From: Paracoccaceae bacterium
Lineage (GTDB): Bacteria; Pseudomonadota; Alphaproteobacteria; Rhodobacterales; Rhodobacteraceae
Direction of reading: 5' to 3'
Assembly: GCA_020446815.1 (NCBI GenBank)
Contig: JAGRDY010000002.1
Location: 48,141 to 112,140 of the forward strand
Length of the DNA stretch: 64,000 bases
The position numbers and the translations under genes are program-made. Shown here piece after piece: positions 43,754-55,885 of this stretch. Below the pieces are notes generated by a model that was not told the DNA's origin, ran no database searches, and saw only the letters and a program-made list of their open reading frames with translations. Numbering within the stretch: the stretch's first letter is position 1; each line of letters starts with the position of its first letter.

Positions 43754-43777
43754 GCCCCGGAGCGGAATCTCCGGGGC
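43754..43777 (+). terminator. Hairpin downstream of rsmB
   Basis: GCCCCGGAG (43754-43762) pairs perfectly with CTCCGGGGC (43769-43777) around a six-base loop. There is no T-run, so it is a possible terminator or stability element between rsmB and the heparinase-like gene. Confidence 0.45.
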
Positions 43778-43812
43778 CAACCCGGCGGGCCAGAGCATGA
43801 GGACGTACAGGC

Positions 43813-45564
43813 GTGGCGCAATCCCAGGCGGGACCGGGAAGTTATGTCAGGGCAATGCACCGGCTGCACGCGCGGCTAAGCGCCCTGTCCAGCCCCGCAA
43901 CGGGCTTCGTCAGCCAACCCGAACCCAAGACCATCGGCAGTTTCGCGAAAGGGCGCCAGCTCACCGCCGGAAATTTCCAGTTCGCCGGTTTCCTGATCGA
44001 GGGCAAAGCGACAGCCATCTGGGATCTGCCAATGCCCGACAAGCGGTTCGAGGAAGAACTGCATGGCTGTGTCTGGCTCGACGATCTGGCCGCCGTCGCC
44101 GATGCCGAGGCGTGCAAAAGGGCGCAGGACTGGGTTTTTGACTGGATCAAGCGTTTCGGCGCCGGTTCGGGGCCGGGTTGGACGCCGGATCTGACCGGGC
44201 GGCGTTTGATTCGCTGGATCAACCACGCGATCTTGCTGCTGAACGGTCAGGACAAGGCCGCCGCCAGGGCCTATTTTCGCAGCCTCGGGCGGCAGACGAT
44301 CTTCCTGTCGCGCCGCTGGAAGACCGCCAGCGCCGGATTGCCACGCTTCGAGGCCTTGACCGGGCTGATCTATGCCGGGCTGGCCCTGACGGGAATGGAG
44401 CGCCATGTGGGGCGTGCCGCCAATGCGCTGGCGCGCGAATGCGCCCGTGAAATCGATGTCGAAGGCGGCATTCCGACGCGCAACCCGGAAGAATTGCTCG
44501 AGGTGTTCACCTTGTTGACATGGGCCTCCACGGCCCTGAGCGAAGCTGGCCGCACACCCCAGAGGACCCATCTCGCGGCGATCGAGCGTATCGCGCCCAC
44601 ACTCCGGGCGCTGCGCCATGCCGATGGCGGTCTGGCGCGGTTTCATGGCGGCGGGCGCGGAACCGAAGGGCGGCTGGATCAGGCGTTGGCGAACGCAGGC
44701 GGCCGGGCGCGCACCGCGCATGGCCTGGCGATGGGCTATGCGCGTTTGGCAGCCGGCCGCACATCGATCATCGTCGATTGTGCGTCGCCACCCCTTGGCA
44801 ACGCCTCGTCGAACGCCCATGCCTCGACGCTGGCGATGGAACTGACCTCGGGGCGCAGGCCGTTGGTTGTCAATTGCGGATCGGGCGCCTCCTTCGGGTC
44901 GGAATGGCGGCGTGCGGGCCGGGCCACGCCATCACATTCGACCTTGGGGATCGAAGGCTATTCCTCGTCGCGTCTGGGGCCCGATGAGCTGATGTTGTCG
45001 GGCCGTACCCGTGGCCTGATCACCGATGCGCCGTCACAAGTCTGGGCACAATCGGACAACGACAGCGACGGCTTGCGGCTGATGGCCGGGCACAACGGCT
45101 ATGCGCCGACGCATGGGCTGACCCATATCCGCCAGCTTTCGCTGTCAATCGACGGGCGCACGGTGACCGGCGAAGATACGCTGGGCGCCATGACAAGTGC
45201 GGATCGTCGCCGGTTCGAGACGATCATGGAGCGGACCCGTCACGCGGGCATCGGTTTCGACCTGCGCTTTCATTTGCACCCGGATGTCGACGCGGTGCTG
45301 GATCTGGGCGGCACGGCGGTGTCCATGGCTCTCAAGAGCGGCGAGATGTGGATTTTCCGCCACAATGGCGTGGCCGACCTGAAACTGGATCAGTCGGTCT
45401 ATCTGGAAAGCACTCGGCTCAAGCCTCGCGCCTCAAGACAGATCGTGCTTTCGTCGCGGGTTCTCGATTATGCCCGACAAGTGGGCTGGACCTTGGCCAA
45501 GGCACAGGATACCCCGGCCTCCATCCGCGACATCGATCACGATGACGGCCCGGTCACGCAGTAA
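43813..45564 (+). CDS. Heparinase II/III family protein
   Basis: 583-residue protein with an alpha/alpha-barrel N-terminal part (about 60-290) and a C-terminal beta-sandwich heparinase II/III domain (about 310-560, with RPLVVNCGSGASFG, RATPSHSTLGIEGYSSSR and the His in FHLHPDVDAVLDLGG). Family members cleave acidic polysaccharides by beta-elimination, but this group lacks a signal peptide and is widespread in Rhodobacterales beside rsmB and purH. Its true substrate is unknown, and a role in envelope or intracellular glycan turnover is a guess. It starts with GTG at 43813. Confidence 0.85.
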   Translation: MAQSQAGPGSYVRAMHRLHARLSALSSPATGFVSQPEPKTIGSFAKGRQLTAGNFQFAGFLIEGKATAIWDLPMPDKRFEEELHGCVWLDDLAAVADAEACKRAQDWVFDWIKRFGAGSGPGWTPDLTGRRLIRWINHAILLLNGQDKAAARAYFRSLGRQTIFLSRRWKTASAGLPRFEALTGLIYAGLALTGMERHVGRAANALARECAREIDVEGGIPTRNPEELLEVFTLLTWASTALSEAGRTPQRTHLAAIERIAPTLRALRHADGGLARFHGGGRGTEGRLDQALANAGGRARTAHGLAMGYARLAAGRTSIIVDCASPPLGNASSNAHASTLAMELTSGRRPLVVNCGSGASFGSEWRRAGRATPSHSTLGIEGYSSSRLGPDELMLSGRTRGLITDAPSQVWAQSDNDSDGLRLMAGHNGYAPTHGLTHIRQLSLSIDGRTVTGEDTLGAMTSADRRRFETIMERTRHAGIGFDLRFHLHPDVDAVLDLGGTAVSMALKSGEMWIFRHNGVADLKLDQSVYLESTRLKPRASRQIVLSSRVLDYARQVGWTLAKAQDTPASIRDIDHDDGPVTQ

Positions 45565-45576
45565 AGGAAACCACCC

Positions 45577-47178
<1,602 letters not shown>

Positions 47179-47189
47179 AAGGTACGCCG

Positions 47190-47696
47190 ATGCCCTTGCC
47201 CGGAACACAGGGGCGTCTTGTCCGGATGCGGCTGGTTGTCGCGACCGCCGCCGTCATTCTGGCGCTCGATCAGGCAAGCAAGTTCCTTGTCGTTCACATG
47301 CTCGATCTGGGCGCGCGCCAGCGCATCGACGTTCTTCCCCCATGGCTCAATCTGCGCATGGCCTGGAACAGCGGCATCAATTTCGGGCTATTCTCCAATT
47401 CCGCGGATCTGATGCGCTGGGCGCTTGTCGTGCTGGCGCTGGCGATTGTCGTGTGGGTGTGGACCTGGGTCGCCCGCGAATCCCACAACCGGCTGGTGAT
47501 GCTTTCGGCCGGCGTGTTGATTGGCGGGGCCATCGGAAACGTGCTCGACCGGGTTTTTTATGGCGCGGTGGCGGATTTTCTCAATATGTCGGTGCCGGGG
47601 ATTGATAACCCCTATTCTTTCAACATAGCAGACATAGCGATCTTTGCCGGCGCGGTCGGCCTGGTGATTTTCACCGCAAGGGCGAAGACCCCGTGA
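47190..47696 (+). CDS. lspA: Lipoprotein signal peptidase (signal peptidase II)
   Basis: 168-residue inner-membrane aspartic protease that removes signal peptides from diacylglyceryl-prolipoproteins. It has four membrane segments; the two catalytic aspartates are in [15 protein letters not shown] and FNIADIAIF. The early motif LDQASKFLV is also conserved. The start at 47190 has GAAAGG upstream. The next gene encodes a predicted lipoprotein, which would be one of its substrates. Confidence 0.95.
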   Translation: MPLPGTQGRLVRMRLVVATAAVILALDQASKFLVVHMLDLGARQRIDVLPPWLNLRMAWNSGINFGLFSNSADLMRWALVVLALAIVVWVWTWVARESHNRLVMLSAGVLIGGAIGNVLDRVFYGAVADFLNMSVPGIDNPYSFNIADIAIFAGAVGLVIFTARAKTP

Positions 47697-47748
47697 CGCG
47701 TGGCGGGACATGCGCTAAGACAAGGCAAAGCAGGTGAGGGAGAGACCC

Positions 47749-48300
47749 ATGCGGGCACGATTTGGCATCTTCGGGATCGCCGTTTGCGCGGTTCTGGCGC
47801 TGTCGGCCTGTGGCAACGTGTTTGGCGGCGACAAGAAAGATCCGAAACTTCTCAATATCCGCTCGGCCAGCCGAAGCCCGGACGAGTTTACCGTGCTGCC
47901 GACCAAGCCCCTGCAAATGCCCGACGACCTGATGACCTTGCCCGAGCCGACCCCCGGTGGCGATAACATCACCGACCCGACGCCAGAAGCGGATGCGGTG
48001 GCCGCGCTTGGCGGCAATCCGGCGGCGCTCAAACGCACCGGCATCGCGGCTGGCAATAGCGGGCTTGTATCGTATGCCTCGCGCTATGGCGTGACCAGTG
48101 ACGTGCGCGCGCAACTGGCCGCCGAAGATCTTGAATACCGCCGCAAACATGATGGGCGGCTGCTGGAAAGAGTGTTCAAGGTGAACGTCTATTTCAAGGC
48201 CTACAAGCCGATGTCGCTCGACAAATACGCCACACTGGAGTTCTGGCGCAGGGCCGGGGTGCGTACTGTCGGGGCACCTCCGATCGAGACCCTGCAATAG
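47749..48300 (+). CDS. DUF3035 domain-containing lipoprotein
   Basis: 183-residue predicted lipoprotein with an N-terminal signal ending in the lipobox LSAC. The middle matches DUF3035 (SPDEFTVLPTKPLQMPDD). The start at 47749 follows GAGGGAGAG, and the frame extends five codons upstream to a GTG. DUF3035 proteins of alphaproteobacteria resemble BamF-like outer-membrane assembly lipoproteins. That role is by family suggestion only. It lies between lspA and two M16 proteases. Confidence 0.85.
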   Translation: MRARFGIFGIAVCAVLALSACGNVFGGDKKDPKLLNIRSASRSPDEFTVLPTKPLQMPDDLMTLPEPTPGGDNITDPTPEADAVAALGGNPAALKRTGIAAGNSGLVSYASRYGVTSDVRAQLAAEDLEYRRKHDGRLLERVFKVNVYFKAYKPMSLDKYATLEFWRRAGVRTVGAPPIETLQ

Positions 48301-48378
48301 GCCGTTCACGCCTGTGTCAGCGGGGTTGACGAAAAATCCGGCCGGACTACCTCTGCGGCAAGAGATTGGGAGATTTGC

Positions 48379-49719
48379 ATGATTCACCTCTTGCGCTGGC
48401 TGACGCTTGTCGCGTTCCTGTCCGCACCCGCCCTGGCCGACGAAGTCACAACTTTCAATCTCGATAACGGCCTGCAAGTGGTGGTGATCGAAGATCACCG
48501 CGCCCCGGTCGTCGTGCAGATGGTCTGGTACCGAGCCGGCGCCGCCGACGAAAAACGCGGTGTTTCAGGCATTGCGCATTTTCTCGAACACCTGATGTTC
48601 AAGGGCACCGATACGCTCGCCCCCGGCGAATTGTCGAAAATCGTCGAGGCGAATGGCGGTTCGGACAATGCCTTTACCTCGTGGGATTACACCGCCTATT
48701 TCCAGCGCATCGCCGCGGATCGCCTGGAACTGGTGATGCGGATGGAAGCCGACCGGATGCGCAATCTGACCCTGTCCGAGGATGACTGGCGCACTGAACG
48801 CGAAGTGATCATCGAAGAACGCAACCAGCGCACCGACAGCGATCCGGGGGCAATTTTTGGCGAACAGCGCCGCGCCGCGCAGTTCCTCAACCATCCCTAC
48901 GGAACCCCCGTCATCGGCTGGCGGCACGAAATGGAAAAACTGACACGCCAGGACGCGCTCGACTGGTATCGGCTCTATTACGCGCCCAATGACGCCGTAC
49001 TGGTGGTGGCGGGCGATGTCGAACCCGAAGAGGTTCGCACACTGGCCGAAAAATACTATGGCCCCCTTGCACCCAGCCCGGGCATCAAACCCCGCGAACG
49101 CCCGCAAGAACCGCCGCAACTGTCCGAACGGCGCATGACCTTTTCCGATCCGCGCGTGTCGCAACCCTATGTCACGCGCAGCTACCTGGCCCCCGAACGC
49201 AATCACGGTGCCCAGGAAAAGGCGGCCGCGTTGACCATTCTTGCCGATATTCTCGGAGGAAACGGCCAGACCTCGGTGCTGGCGCGCAAACTTCAGTTCG
49301 ACACCCAACAGGCGATTTACACTTCGGCAAGTTATGACGGCACATCGCTCGACCCGATGACATTCAACCTGGCCGTTGTGCCCGCCGAAGGCGTCAGCAT
49401 GGCCGAGATCGAGGCGGCGATGGACGCCGTATTGGCGGATTTTCTGGAAACCGGCGTGGATGCCGACCAGTTCGAAAGGGTCAAGACACGCATCAGGGCG
49501 TCGATGATCTATGCCGACGACGACGTGAACGGCCTGGCGCGCCGCTATGGCGAGGCCCTGACCACGGGCCTGACGATCGAAGACGTGCAGGCCTGGCCCG
49601 ACGTTCTGGCCCGGGTAACGCCCGCCGATGTGATGGCCGCCGCCGCCGAGGTATTCGACCGCCGCCATGCGGTGACAGGATGGATGATGCGGGCCGACGC
49701 CCCGGAGGTGATGCAATGA
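48379..49719 (+). CDS. M16 family zinc metallopeptidase, catalytic subunit
   Basis: 446-residue periplasmic peptidase. The signal peptide (MIHLLRWLTLVAFLSAPALA) is followed by the inverted zinc motif HFLEH (in GIAHFLEHLMFKGTDTL) and the downstream Glu in REVIIEERNQR. The C-terminal M16_C domain (about 190-370) carries DALDWYRLYYAPNDAVLVV. It overlaps the second M16 gene by four bases, the usual pairing of an active and an inactive half that together form the chamber. Confidence 0.93.
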   Translation: MIHLLRWLTLVAFLSAPALADEVTTFNLDNGLQVVVIEDHRAPVVVQMVWYRAGAADEKRGVSGIAHFLEHLMFKGTDTLAPGELSKIVEANGGSDNAFTSWDYTAYFQRIAADRLELVMRMEADRMRNLTLSEDDWRTEREVIIEERNQRTDSDPGAIFGEQRRAAQFLNHPYGTPVIGWRHEMEKLTRQDALDWYRLYYAPNDAVLVVAGDVEPEEVRTLAEKYYGPLAPSPGIKPRERPQEPPQLSERRMTFSDPRVSQPYVTRSYLAPERNHGAQEKAAALTILADILGGNGQTSVLARKLQFDTQQAIYTSASYDGTSLDPMTFNLAVVPAEGVSMAEIEAAMDAVLADFLETGVDADQFERVKTRIRASMIYADDDVNGLARRYGEALTTGLTIEDVQAWPDVLARVTPADVMAAAAEVFDRRHAVTGWMMRADAPEVMQ

Positions 49720-51029
49720 TGCACAAGCTGTTTGTCGGCCTTGTCAGCCTGTGGCTCGCCTGGCCCGCCCTGGCAAATGTCAAGATCGAGGAAATTACCT
49801 CGCCCGGCGGCATCAAGGCCTGGCTGGTCGAGGAACACTCGATCCCCTTCACCGCGCTCGAAATCCGTTTCAGGGGCGGCACCAGCCTTGACGCGCCCGG
49901 AAAACGCGGGGCCACGCTTCTGATGTCGGCGCTGCTCGAAGAGGGCGCGGGCACGCTGGATTCGCGGGGCTTCGCCGAGGCGCGCGAGGCATTGGCCGCC
50001 GACATCAGCTTCGATGCCTTCGACGACGGCGTTTCCGTCTCGGCACGGTTTCTGACTGAAAACCGCCCCGAGGCTGCGGCCCTTCTCGAACTGGCGCTGA
50101 CCGATCCCCGTTTCGACCAGGATGCGATCGACAGGGTGCGCGCACAGGTTGCCTCGATCATCCGGTCCGACGCCAAGGATCCCGGCGAGATAGCGGGCCG
50201 CACATTCGACAGGCTCGCCTTCGGCGACCACCCCTACGGGTCGTCGGGCAACGGCACAATTGACAGTATCGGCACGCTTACCCGCGACGATTTGGTCGCC
50301 GCCAAGGCGGCGGCCATGGCCCGCGACCGGGTCTATGTTGCCGCTGTAGGCGACATTGACCCCCGGGAGCTGGGCGCTCTCATCGACGATCTGCTCGGAG
50401 AGCTGCCCGAAACCGGCGCGCCCTTTCCTCCGCATGTCGATGCGGCGCTGACCGGCGGTATCACGGTTGTCGATTTTGCCTCACCACAGTCAGTGGTCAG
50501 CTTCGGCCAATCCGGGATCAAACGCGACGATCCGGATTTCTTCGCCGCCTATCTGCTCAATCAGGCGCTTGGCGGCAGCGGGTTTGCCGCCCGCCTGATG
50601 GATGAAGTGCGCGAAAAGCGCGGGCTGACATATGGTGTGTCGACCTATCTGGCGCCAATGGATCTGGCGGAAACCTGGCAAGGTTCCTTTGCCTCGGCCA
50701 ATGAAAAGGTCGCCGAGGCGATCGAGGTCATCCGTGCCGAATGGGCCAAAGCCGCCGCCGAAGGATTGACCCAGGCCGAACTGGATGCCGCCAAGACCTA
50801 TCTTACCGGCTCCTACCCCTTGCGCTTTGACGGCAATGAACGCATCGCCAATATCCTTGTCGGCATGCAGAGCGAGGGCCTGCCCGCCAGCTATGTGACC
50901 GACCGCAATGCCTATATCGAGGCGGTAACGCTAGACGACATCAAGCGCGTCGCCGCGCGGTTGATGAAACCCGGGGACTTGCGATTTGTTGTGGTGGGCC
51001 GCCCGGTCGGGCTGGAAGCGGAAAACTGA
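49716..51029 (+). CDS. M16 family protein, non-catalytic partner
   Basis: 437-residue partner of the preceding protease. A signal peptide (MMHKLFVGLVSLWLAWPALA) is followed by two M16 domains. Where the HxxEH motif should be, the sequence reads ATLLMSALLEEGAGTL, so zinc cannot be bound. The C-terminal half has the Arg/Tyr-type substrate contacts (SGFAARLMDEVREKRGLTYG). The start at 49716 shares ATGA with the upstream stop. An active/inactive heterodimer, as in other bacterial M16B peptidases, is the best model. Confidence 0.92.
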   Translation: MMHKLFVGLVSLWLAWPALANVKIEEITSPGGIKAWLVEEHSIPFTALEIRFRGGTSLDAPGKRGATLLMSALLEEGAGTLDSRGFAEAREALAADISFDAFDDGVSVSARFLTENRPEAAALLELALTDPRFDQDAIDRVRAQVASIIRSDAKDPGEIAGRTFDRLAFGDHPYGSSGNGTIDSIGTLTRDDLVAAKAAAMARDRVYVAAVGDIDPRELGALIDDLLGELPETGAPFPPHVDAALTGGITVVDFASPQSVVSFGQSGIKRDDPDFFAAYLLNQALGGSGFAARLMDEVREKRGLTYGVSTYLAPMDLAETWQGSFASANEKVAEAIEVIRAEWAKAAAEGLTQAELDAAKTYLTGSYPLRFDGNERIANILVGMQSEGLPASYVTDRNAYIEAVTLDDIKRVAARLMKPGDLRFVVVGRPVGLEAEN

Positions 51030-51261
51030 GCCCCTCCGCAACCGCCCTGCCCGCCCCGGCATGGGCGGAGTGGGCACCGGTCTTCAACGACAATTTCGCG
51101 CGGCCCCTGACCGAACCGGTCTTGCGGGCTGAAATGGGCCGCCCGGTCGCCTCAAAGGTGCGCTCTACAACCCTGGTGATGATTTTTCCGCTGTCCGGTA
51201 CCCGGCGGAAATGGCGGTTCTCCCATGGCCGAATCTTTCTGCGCATGCTAATCCTAGTAGC

Positions 51262-53103
51262 ATGAGTGTTCCAAACCCCAAGATAGCGGCCGAGCGGCCC
51301 TGCATCCGCCAGCTTGACGAGACGGTGGTGAATCGCATCGCGGCGGGCGAGGTGGTGGAGCGGCCCGCCTCGGCGGTCAAGGAACTGATCGAAAACGCGC
51401 TGGACGCCGGGGCGGGGCGGATCGACATATGCTGTGCCGATGGCGGCAAGACGCTGATCCGCGTCACCGATGACGGTTGCGGCATGACCGCCGCCGATCT
51501 GCCGCTGGCGCTTGCCCGCCACGCGACGTCGAAGATTGACGGATCCGACCTTTTGAACATTCACACGTTCGGGTTCCGCGGCGAGGCGCTGCCCTCGCTC
51601 GGCGCGGTAGGGCGGCTGACCATCACCTCGCGCGCGGCGGGCCATGACGCGGCGCGCATCGCGGTCACGGGCGGGCGGATCGAACCGGTCCGTCCGGCGG
51701 CGCTGACCCAGGGCACCGTCGTCGAATTGCGCGATCTGTTCCACGCCACTCCCGCACGGCTGAAATTCCTGCGCTCCGACCGTGCCGAAGTGCAGGCCAT
51801 CACCGATGTCGTCAAGCGCCTGGCCATGGCCGAGCCCCTTGTCAGCTTCAGCCTGGCCGATGTGACGAATGGCACGCCCCGCGTCACCTTCCGCGCCGAT
51901 GCCGAACAGGGTGCGCTTTTCGATGCGCTGGCGGCGCGGCTTGCACAGGTGCTAGGCAAGGGTTTTACCGAAAACGCGCTGCGCATCGACGCAGAACGCG
52001 ACGGTATCCGCCTGACCGGATTTGCGGCGCTGCCCACCTATTCGCGCGGTGCCGCGGTCGAGCAGTTTCTTTATGTCAACGGCCGCCCGGTGCGCGACAA
52101 GCTGCTGCTGGGGGCGCTGCGCGCCGCTTACAGGGATGTGCTGCCGCGCGACCGGCACCCCGCCGCCGTTCTCGACCTGACTTGCGACCCGGAAAGGGTC
52201 GATGTCAACGTACACCCCGCCAAGGCCGAGGTGCGGTTTCGCGAACCGGGGCTTGCGCGCGGGCTCATCGTCTCCGGGCTGCGCCACGCGCTGGCCGAGG
52301 CTGGGCACCGCGCATCAACCACAGTCGCGGGGGCAACGCTGGGGGCCTTGCGCCCCGAATCCATCGCGCCGCGCCGCTACCAGATGGATCGCCCATCCCA
52401 AGGTGCCCTGCACATCGCGCAACGGATGCAGGCTCCGCTGGCGCAGGGTTTCGCCGAGGCTTCCGCCCGCATCGACCGCCCCGCCGATACGCTGCCGCAG
52501 ACGGACGAGGAGATGCGCGAGAACCTTCCTCTGGGCGCTGCCCGCGCGCAGGTGCATGAAAACTACATCATCGCCCAGACCGCCACCGGCATTGTCATCG
52601 TCGACGGGCACGCCGCCCATGAACGGCTTGTCTATGAACGGCTCAAAGCCCAGCGCGACGCCAGAGGCATCGCCGCCCAGGCGCTGTTGATTCCCGAGAT
52701 CGTCGATCTTGGCGGATCCGATGCCGCGCTGCTGCTCGCGCATGCCGAGACGCTAGCCACCCTTGGCCTTACCATCGAACCCTTCGGCGGCGCGGCGGTA
52801 GCAATTCGCGAAACCCCGGCGATTCTCGGCGCGATCGACGCCGGGGCGATGATTCGCGACATCATCGACGAACTCAAGGATCTCGGCGATAGCCAGCGCC
52901 TGCAAGGCAGGCTCGACGCGGTGCTGTCGCGCATGGCCTGCCACGGTTCGATCCGCACCGGCCGCCGGATGCGCCCGGACGAGATGAACGCGCTTCTGCG
53001 CGAAATGGAGGCAACGCCGCTTTCCGGCCAGTGCAATCACGGCCGCCCCACCTATGTGGAACTGAAACTCACCGATATCGAACGGCTCTTCGGGCGAACA
53101 TGA
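51262..53103 (+). CDS. mutL: DNA mismatch repair protein MutL
   Basis: 613-residue GHKL ATPase. The N-terminal motifs are [19 protein letters not shown] and the lid [13 protein letters not shown]. The C-terminal domain carries the endonuclease signature [12 protein letters not shown] (D-x-HA-x2-E-x4-E), with ACHGSIR-like and QCNHGRP motifs, so this MutL should nick DNA itself, as in bacteria without MutH. I start at ATG 51262 (MSVPNP); the frame extends 17 codons upstream without similarity. It overlaps rmuC by four bases. Confidence 0.96.
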   Translation: MSVPNPKIAAERPCIRQLDETVVNRIAAGEVVERPASAVKELIENALDAGAGRIDICCADGGKTLIRVTDDGCGMTAADLPLALARHATSKIDGSDLLNIHTFGFRGEALPSLGAVGRLTITSRAAGHDAARIAVTGGRIEPVRPAALTQGTVVELRDLFHATPARLKFLRSDRAEVQAITDVVKRLAMAEPLVSFSLADVTNGTPRVTFRADAEQGALFDALAARLAQVLGKGFTENALRIDAERDGIRLTGFAALPTYSRGAAVEQFLYVNGRPVRDKLLLGALRAAYRDVLPRDRHPAAVLDLTCDPERVDVNVHPAKAEVRFREPGLARGLIVSGLRHALAEAGHRASTTVAGATLGALRPESIAPRRYQMDRPSQGALHIAQRMQAPLAQGFAEASARIDRPADTLPQTDEEMRENLPLGAARAQVHENYIIAQTATGIVIVDGHAAHERLVYERLKAQRDARGIAAQALLIPEIVDLGGSDAALLLAHAETLATLGLTIEPFGGAAVAIRETPAILGAIDAGAMIRDIIDELKDLGDSQRLQGRLDAVLSRMACHGSIRTGRRMRPDEMNALLREMEATPLSGQCNHGRPTYVELKLTDIERLFGRT

Positions 53104-54263
53104 TCAGCTTCAGCGGCCAGACTTATGCCCTTGATGACCCCGTCGTCATCGCCGTACTCGTTGGGGGCGCACTGTTCACCCTGCTCTTCATCCTGATCAT
53201 TCTCACGATGCGCGCCGCCGGCCGGTCCGCGAAAATGACCGAACCGATGCTTTACCAGATGCAATCCCTCGGGCAACGGGTGCAGTCTCTCTCGGATGGC
53301 CAGAACCAGCTTTCCGGCGGGCTGACCCATGTTTCAGAAGCCCAGGCGACGGCACAGACCCGAATGCTGCAACTGATGGAACAGCGTCTTGCCGATGTGA
53401 CGAAAAACATGACCGAAAGCCTGCAAGGCACCGCCACCCGCACCGCCCGGTCCCTGGGCGATCTGCAACAGCGTCTGGAAACCATCGACAAGGCCCAGAC
53501 CAATATCGAAAAGCTGTCGGGCGATGTGCTGTCCTTGCAAGACATTCTGTCAAACAAGCAGACCCGGGGCGCCTTTGGCGAAATCCAGTTGAACGACATC
53601 GTGCGCAAGGCCCTGCCGCCGGATGCCTACACGCTTCAGGCGACGCTCTCGAACGGCAAGCGCGCCGATTGCCTGATTCATCTGCCCAACCCCCCCGGCC
53701 CGATCGTCATCGACAGCAAGTTTCCGCTGGAAGCCTATGAGGCGCTGCGCCGCGCCGCCACCAATTCCGAGATGATCGAAGCGCAGCGGATGCTGAAAAC
53801 CGCCGTGCGCGGTCATATCAAGGCGATTGCGGAAAAATACATCCTCAGCGGCGAAACCGCCGACGGCGCGCTGATGTTCCTGCCCAGCGAGGCGGTTTAT
53901 GCCGAACTGCACGCCAGTTTCCCCGAACTGGTGCGCGACGGGTTTTCGGCAAAGGTGTGGATCGTCTCGCCCACCACCTGCATGGCAACCCTCAACACCA
54001 TGCGCGCGATCCTCAAGGATGCGCGGATGCGCGAACAGGCAGGCGCCATCCGCGCCACGTTGAAACAGCTTCACCGCGATGTGGAACTGGTGGTGGAACG
54101 TGTGTCGAAACTCGACACGCATTTCACCCAGGCACGCGGCGACATCGACGGCATTCTCACCGCCGCCGAACGCGCCGGCAAACGCGCCGGAAGGCTCGAC
54201 AACTTCGATTTCGAGGAACTCGCGCCGGAAAGCGCCGGTGTTGTGCCGCTCTCCAAAGCGTAA
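53100..54263 (+). CDS. rmuC: DNA recombination protein RmuC
   Basis: 387-residue RmuC family protein, thought to limit recombination between inverted repeats. It has an N-terminal membrane anchor (about 15-37), then a long coiled coil rich in Gln, Leu and Ser (about 45-150) and the RmuC nuclease-like domain (about 160-350) with [13 protein letters not shown] and [13 protein letters not shown]. The start is ATG 53100, overlapping the mutL stop. Pairing with mutL makes a small DNA-maintenance operon. Confidence 0.94.
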   Translation: MISFSGQTYALDDPVVIAVLVGGALFTLLFILIILTMRAAGRSAKMTEPMLYQMQSLGQRVQSLSDGQNQLSGGLTHVSEAQATAQTRMLQLMEQRLADVTKNMTESLQGTATRTARSLGDLQQRLETIDKAQTNIEKLSGDVLSLQDILSNKQTRGAFGEIQLNDIVRKALPPDAYTLQATLSNGKRADCLIHLPNPPGPIVIDSKFPLEAYEALRRAATNSEMIEAQRMLKTAVRGHIKAIAEKYILSGETADGALMFLPSEAVYAELHASFPELVRDGFSAKVWIVSPTTCMATLNTMRAILKDARMREQAGAIRATLKQLHRDVELVVERVSKLDTHFTQARGDIDGILTAAERAGKRAGRLDNFDFEELAPESAGVVPLSKA

Positions 54264-54307
54264 GCCGGCCAGGCGTCAGAACAGGATTCGCAAAAATCCG
54301 GATGGCC

Positions 54308-54340
54308 CATGGTGTTTCACGAAAGCTCTGAATCGCCAAA
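54308..54340 (-). repeat. Interspersed 33-nt element, copy C
   Basis: Read on the minus strand it begins TTTGGCGATTCAGAG and ends GAAACACCATG, matching copy A (10920-10952) at 26 of 33 positions with no gaps. It sits 45 bases after the rmuC stop, between converging rmuC and yqgE. Its ends (GGTGTTT/AAACACC) can pair to form a hairpin. Confidence 0.55.
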
Positions 54341-54389
54341 CACCGACTTTCGGCATTCCCGCGCCCCATGGGGGCGGCAGTCGCAGCCT

Positions 54390-54944
54390 TCACGCCCGCC
54401 CGGCCACCGCCGACAGCGTCAGCGGATCGATTCCGAGGGTTTTCAACGCGCCTGCCCATTTTGTCGCATTCCGGTCGGAAAACACCAGCTCCGGCGTTGC
54501 CTCGCAGGTTAGCCAGCCGTTGCGCGAAATTTCATCCTCCAACTGCCCCGGCCCCCACCCGGCATAACCAAGTGCCAACAACGAGGTCTGCGGCCCCTCG
54601 CCCTTGGCGATCGCTTCGAGAATATCCAGCGTGGCGGTCATGCCGAATCGGTCGTCGACCTTCAACGTTGCCCCTTCGCCGTCATAATCCGTCGAATGCA
54701 GGACAAAACCGCGCGAATGTTCGACCGGGCCGCCGAAATGAATGTGAATGGCCCGCGAATGGTCCGATTGCGCGATGTCGAGCTGCCGTAGCAGACCGTC
54801 AAAGGACAATTCCGGCGCGGGTTTGTTGACGATCAGCCCCATCGCCCCTTCCTCTGAATGGGCGCATATGAAGATCACGCTGCGGCTGAAGCGATTGTCG
54901 CCCATGCCGGGCATCGCGATCAGAAGCTTGCCGCTCAGATTCAT
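54390..54944 (-). CDS. YqgE/AlgH family protein
   Basis: 184-residue single-domain protein. The N-terminal [20 protein letters not shown] and the later [18 protein letters not shown] are the YqgE/AlgH signature. AlgH was first linked to alginate regulation in Pseudomonas, but no biochemical activity is established. Length and motifs are normal. It is a single gene, convergent with rmuC and divergent from the DsbD-alpha-like gene. Confidence 0.93.
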   Translation of the reverse strand: MNLSGKLLIAMPGMGDNRFSRSVIFICAHSEEGAMGLIVNKPAPELSFDGLLRQLDIAQSDHSRAIHIHFGGPVEHSRGFVLHSTDYDGEGATLKVDDRFGMTATLDILEAIAKGEGPQTSLLALGYAGWGPGQLEDEISRNGWLTCEATPELVFSDRNATKWAGALKTLGIDPLTLSAVAGRA

Positions 54945-55069
54945 TTCGGCCTCCTTGCCCGATGATTACGCCGCTGTAGGCCGGGCGCAAGAGAGCGATG
55001 GCGCAAAAATCTTCGTGAAAGGCGCGGTTAATGCTTTCATTCGGCGATGCGCCGCCTATTTTTGCCCTC

Positions 55070-55885
55070 ATGACAAGAATTGCCGCCAGAATTGCCGCCG
55101 CCGCCACATGCGTTTTTTTGTCGGCGCCGGTGTCGCATGCCCAGGAAGTTCCCGAGAACGTCCTGCGCGCCGAGGTACTGAGCGGCTGGCGAACCGAGAG
55201 CGGTAGCCAGATGGCGGCGCTGCATCTGGTTTTGGCGCCGGGATGGAAGACATATTGGCGCGCGCCGGGCGAATCGGGCATTCCGCCGCAATTCGACTGG
55301 ACAGGCTCGCAGAACATCGCTGACGCGATCTTTCACTGGCCAAAACCCGAGGTCTTCGACCTGAACGGGTTGCGGACCATTGGATACAAGGGCGAACTGG
55401 TTCTGCCGATAGAGCTGCGTCCGGTTGTCGCCGATGCCCCGATGCTGGCCAAGGCACAAATCGACCTGGGCGTTTGCGACGAAATCTGCATCCCCATGCA
55501 GGTCGATATTTCAGCCACTCTCTCGCGTACCCGAACACCGGATCCCGTCATCCGTCGCGCATTGACGAAGGCCCCGGAGCAAGCCTCGAGCGTCGGCCTG
55601 CCCGAAGCGAAATGTTCGACCAAGCCCATCGGCGACGGAATGCGCCTGACCTCCATTCTGACGATACCGAAACTCGGCCCTTCGGAATTCGCGGTTGTCG
55701 AACTCGCCGACCGGAATGTGTGGGTTTCGCCCGCCAGGACGACCCGCGTCAAAGGGCGGCTGACCGCAGTAGCCGACCTGGTGCCGCCGAATGCCCGGCC
55801 TTTCGCTATTGATCGCTCCTCCGTGCGAATTACGGTTTTTGGAGGCGCGGGCCGTGTGGTGGAGATTCAGGGTTGCGTCGGCTGA
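55070..55885 (+). CDS. Secreted DsbD N-terminal-domain-like protein
   Basis: 271-residue periplasmic protein. Its signal peptide is MTRIAARIAAAATCVFL to the AQE cleavage region. The domain resembles the N-terminal immunoglobulin-like part of DsbD/ScsB, with GWKTYWRAPGESGIPPQFDW and a redox-type Cys pair in DLGVCDEICIPMQ. No transmembrane or thioredoxin domains follow, so it is a stand-alone version. It probably receives electrons for periplasmic thiol reduction or copper tolerance. The start at 55070 is set by the signal peptide. The 3' end overlaps the converging RND gene by 19 bases. Confidence 0.82.
   Translation: MTRIAARIAAAATCVFLSAPVSHAQEVPENVLRAEVLSGWRTESGSQMAALHLVLAPGWKTYWRAPGESGIPPQFDWTGSQNIADAIFHWPKPEVFDLNGLRTIGYKGELVLPIELRPVVADAPMLAKAQIDLGVCDEICIPMQVDISATLSRTRTPDPVIRRALTKAPEQASSVGLPEAKCSTKPIGDGMRLTSILTIPKLGPSEFAVVELADRNVWVSPARTTRVKGRLTAVADLVPPNARPFAIDRSSVRITVFGGAGRVVEIQGCVG

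Noticed and set aside
51030-51261. Possible small gene between the M16 pair and mutL
   Set aside because: Short frames only, none with a ribosome binding site or sensible composition; treated as the mutL leader.
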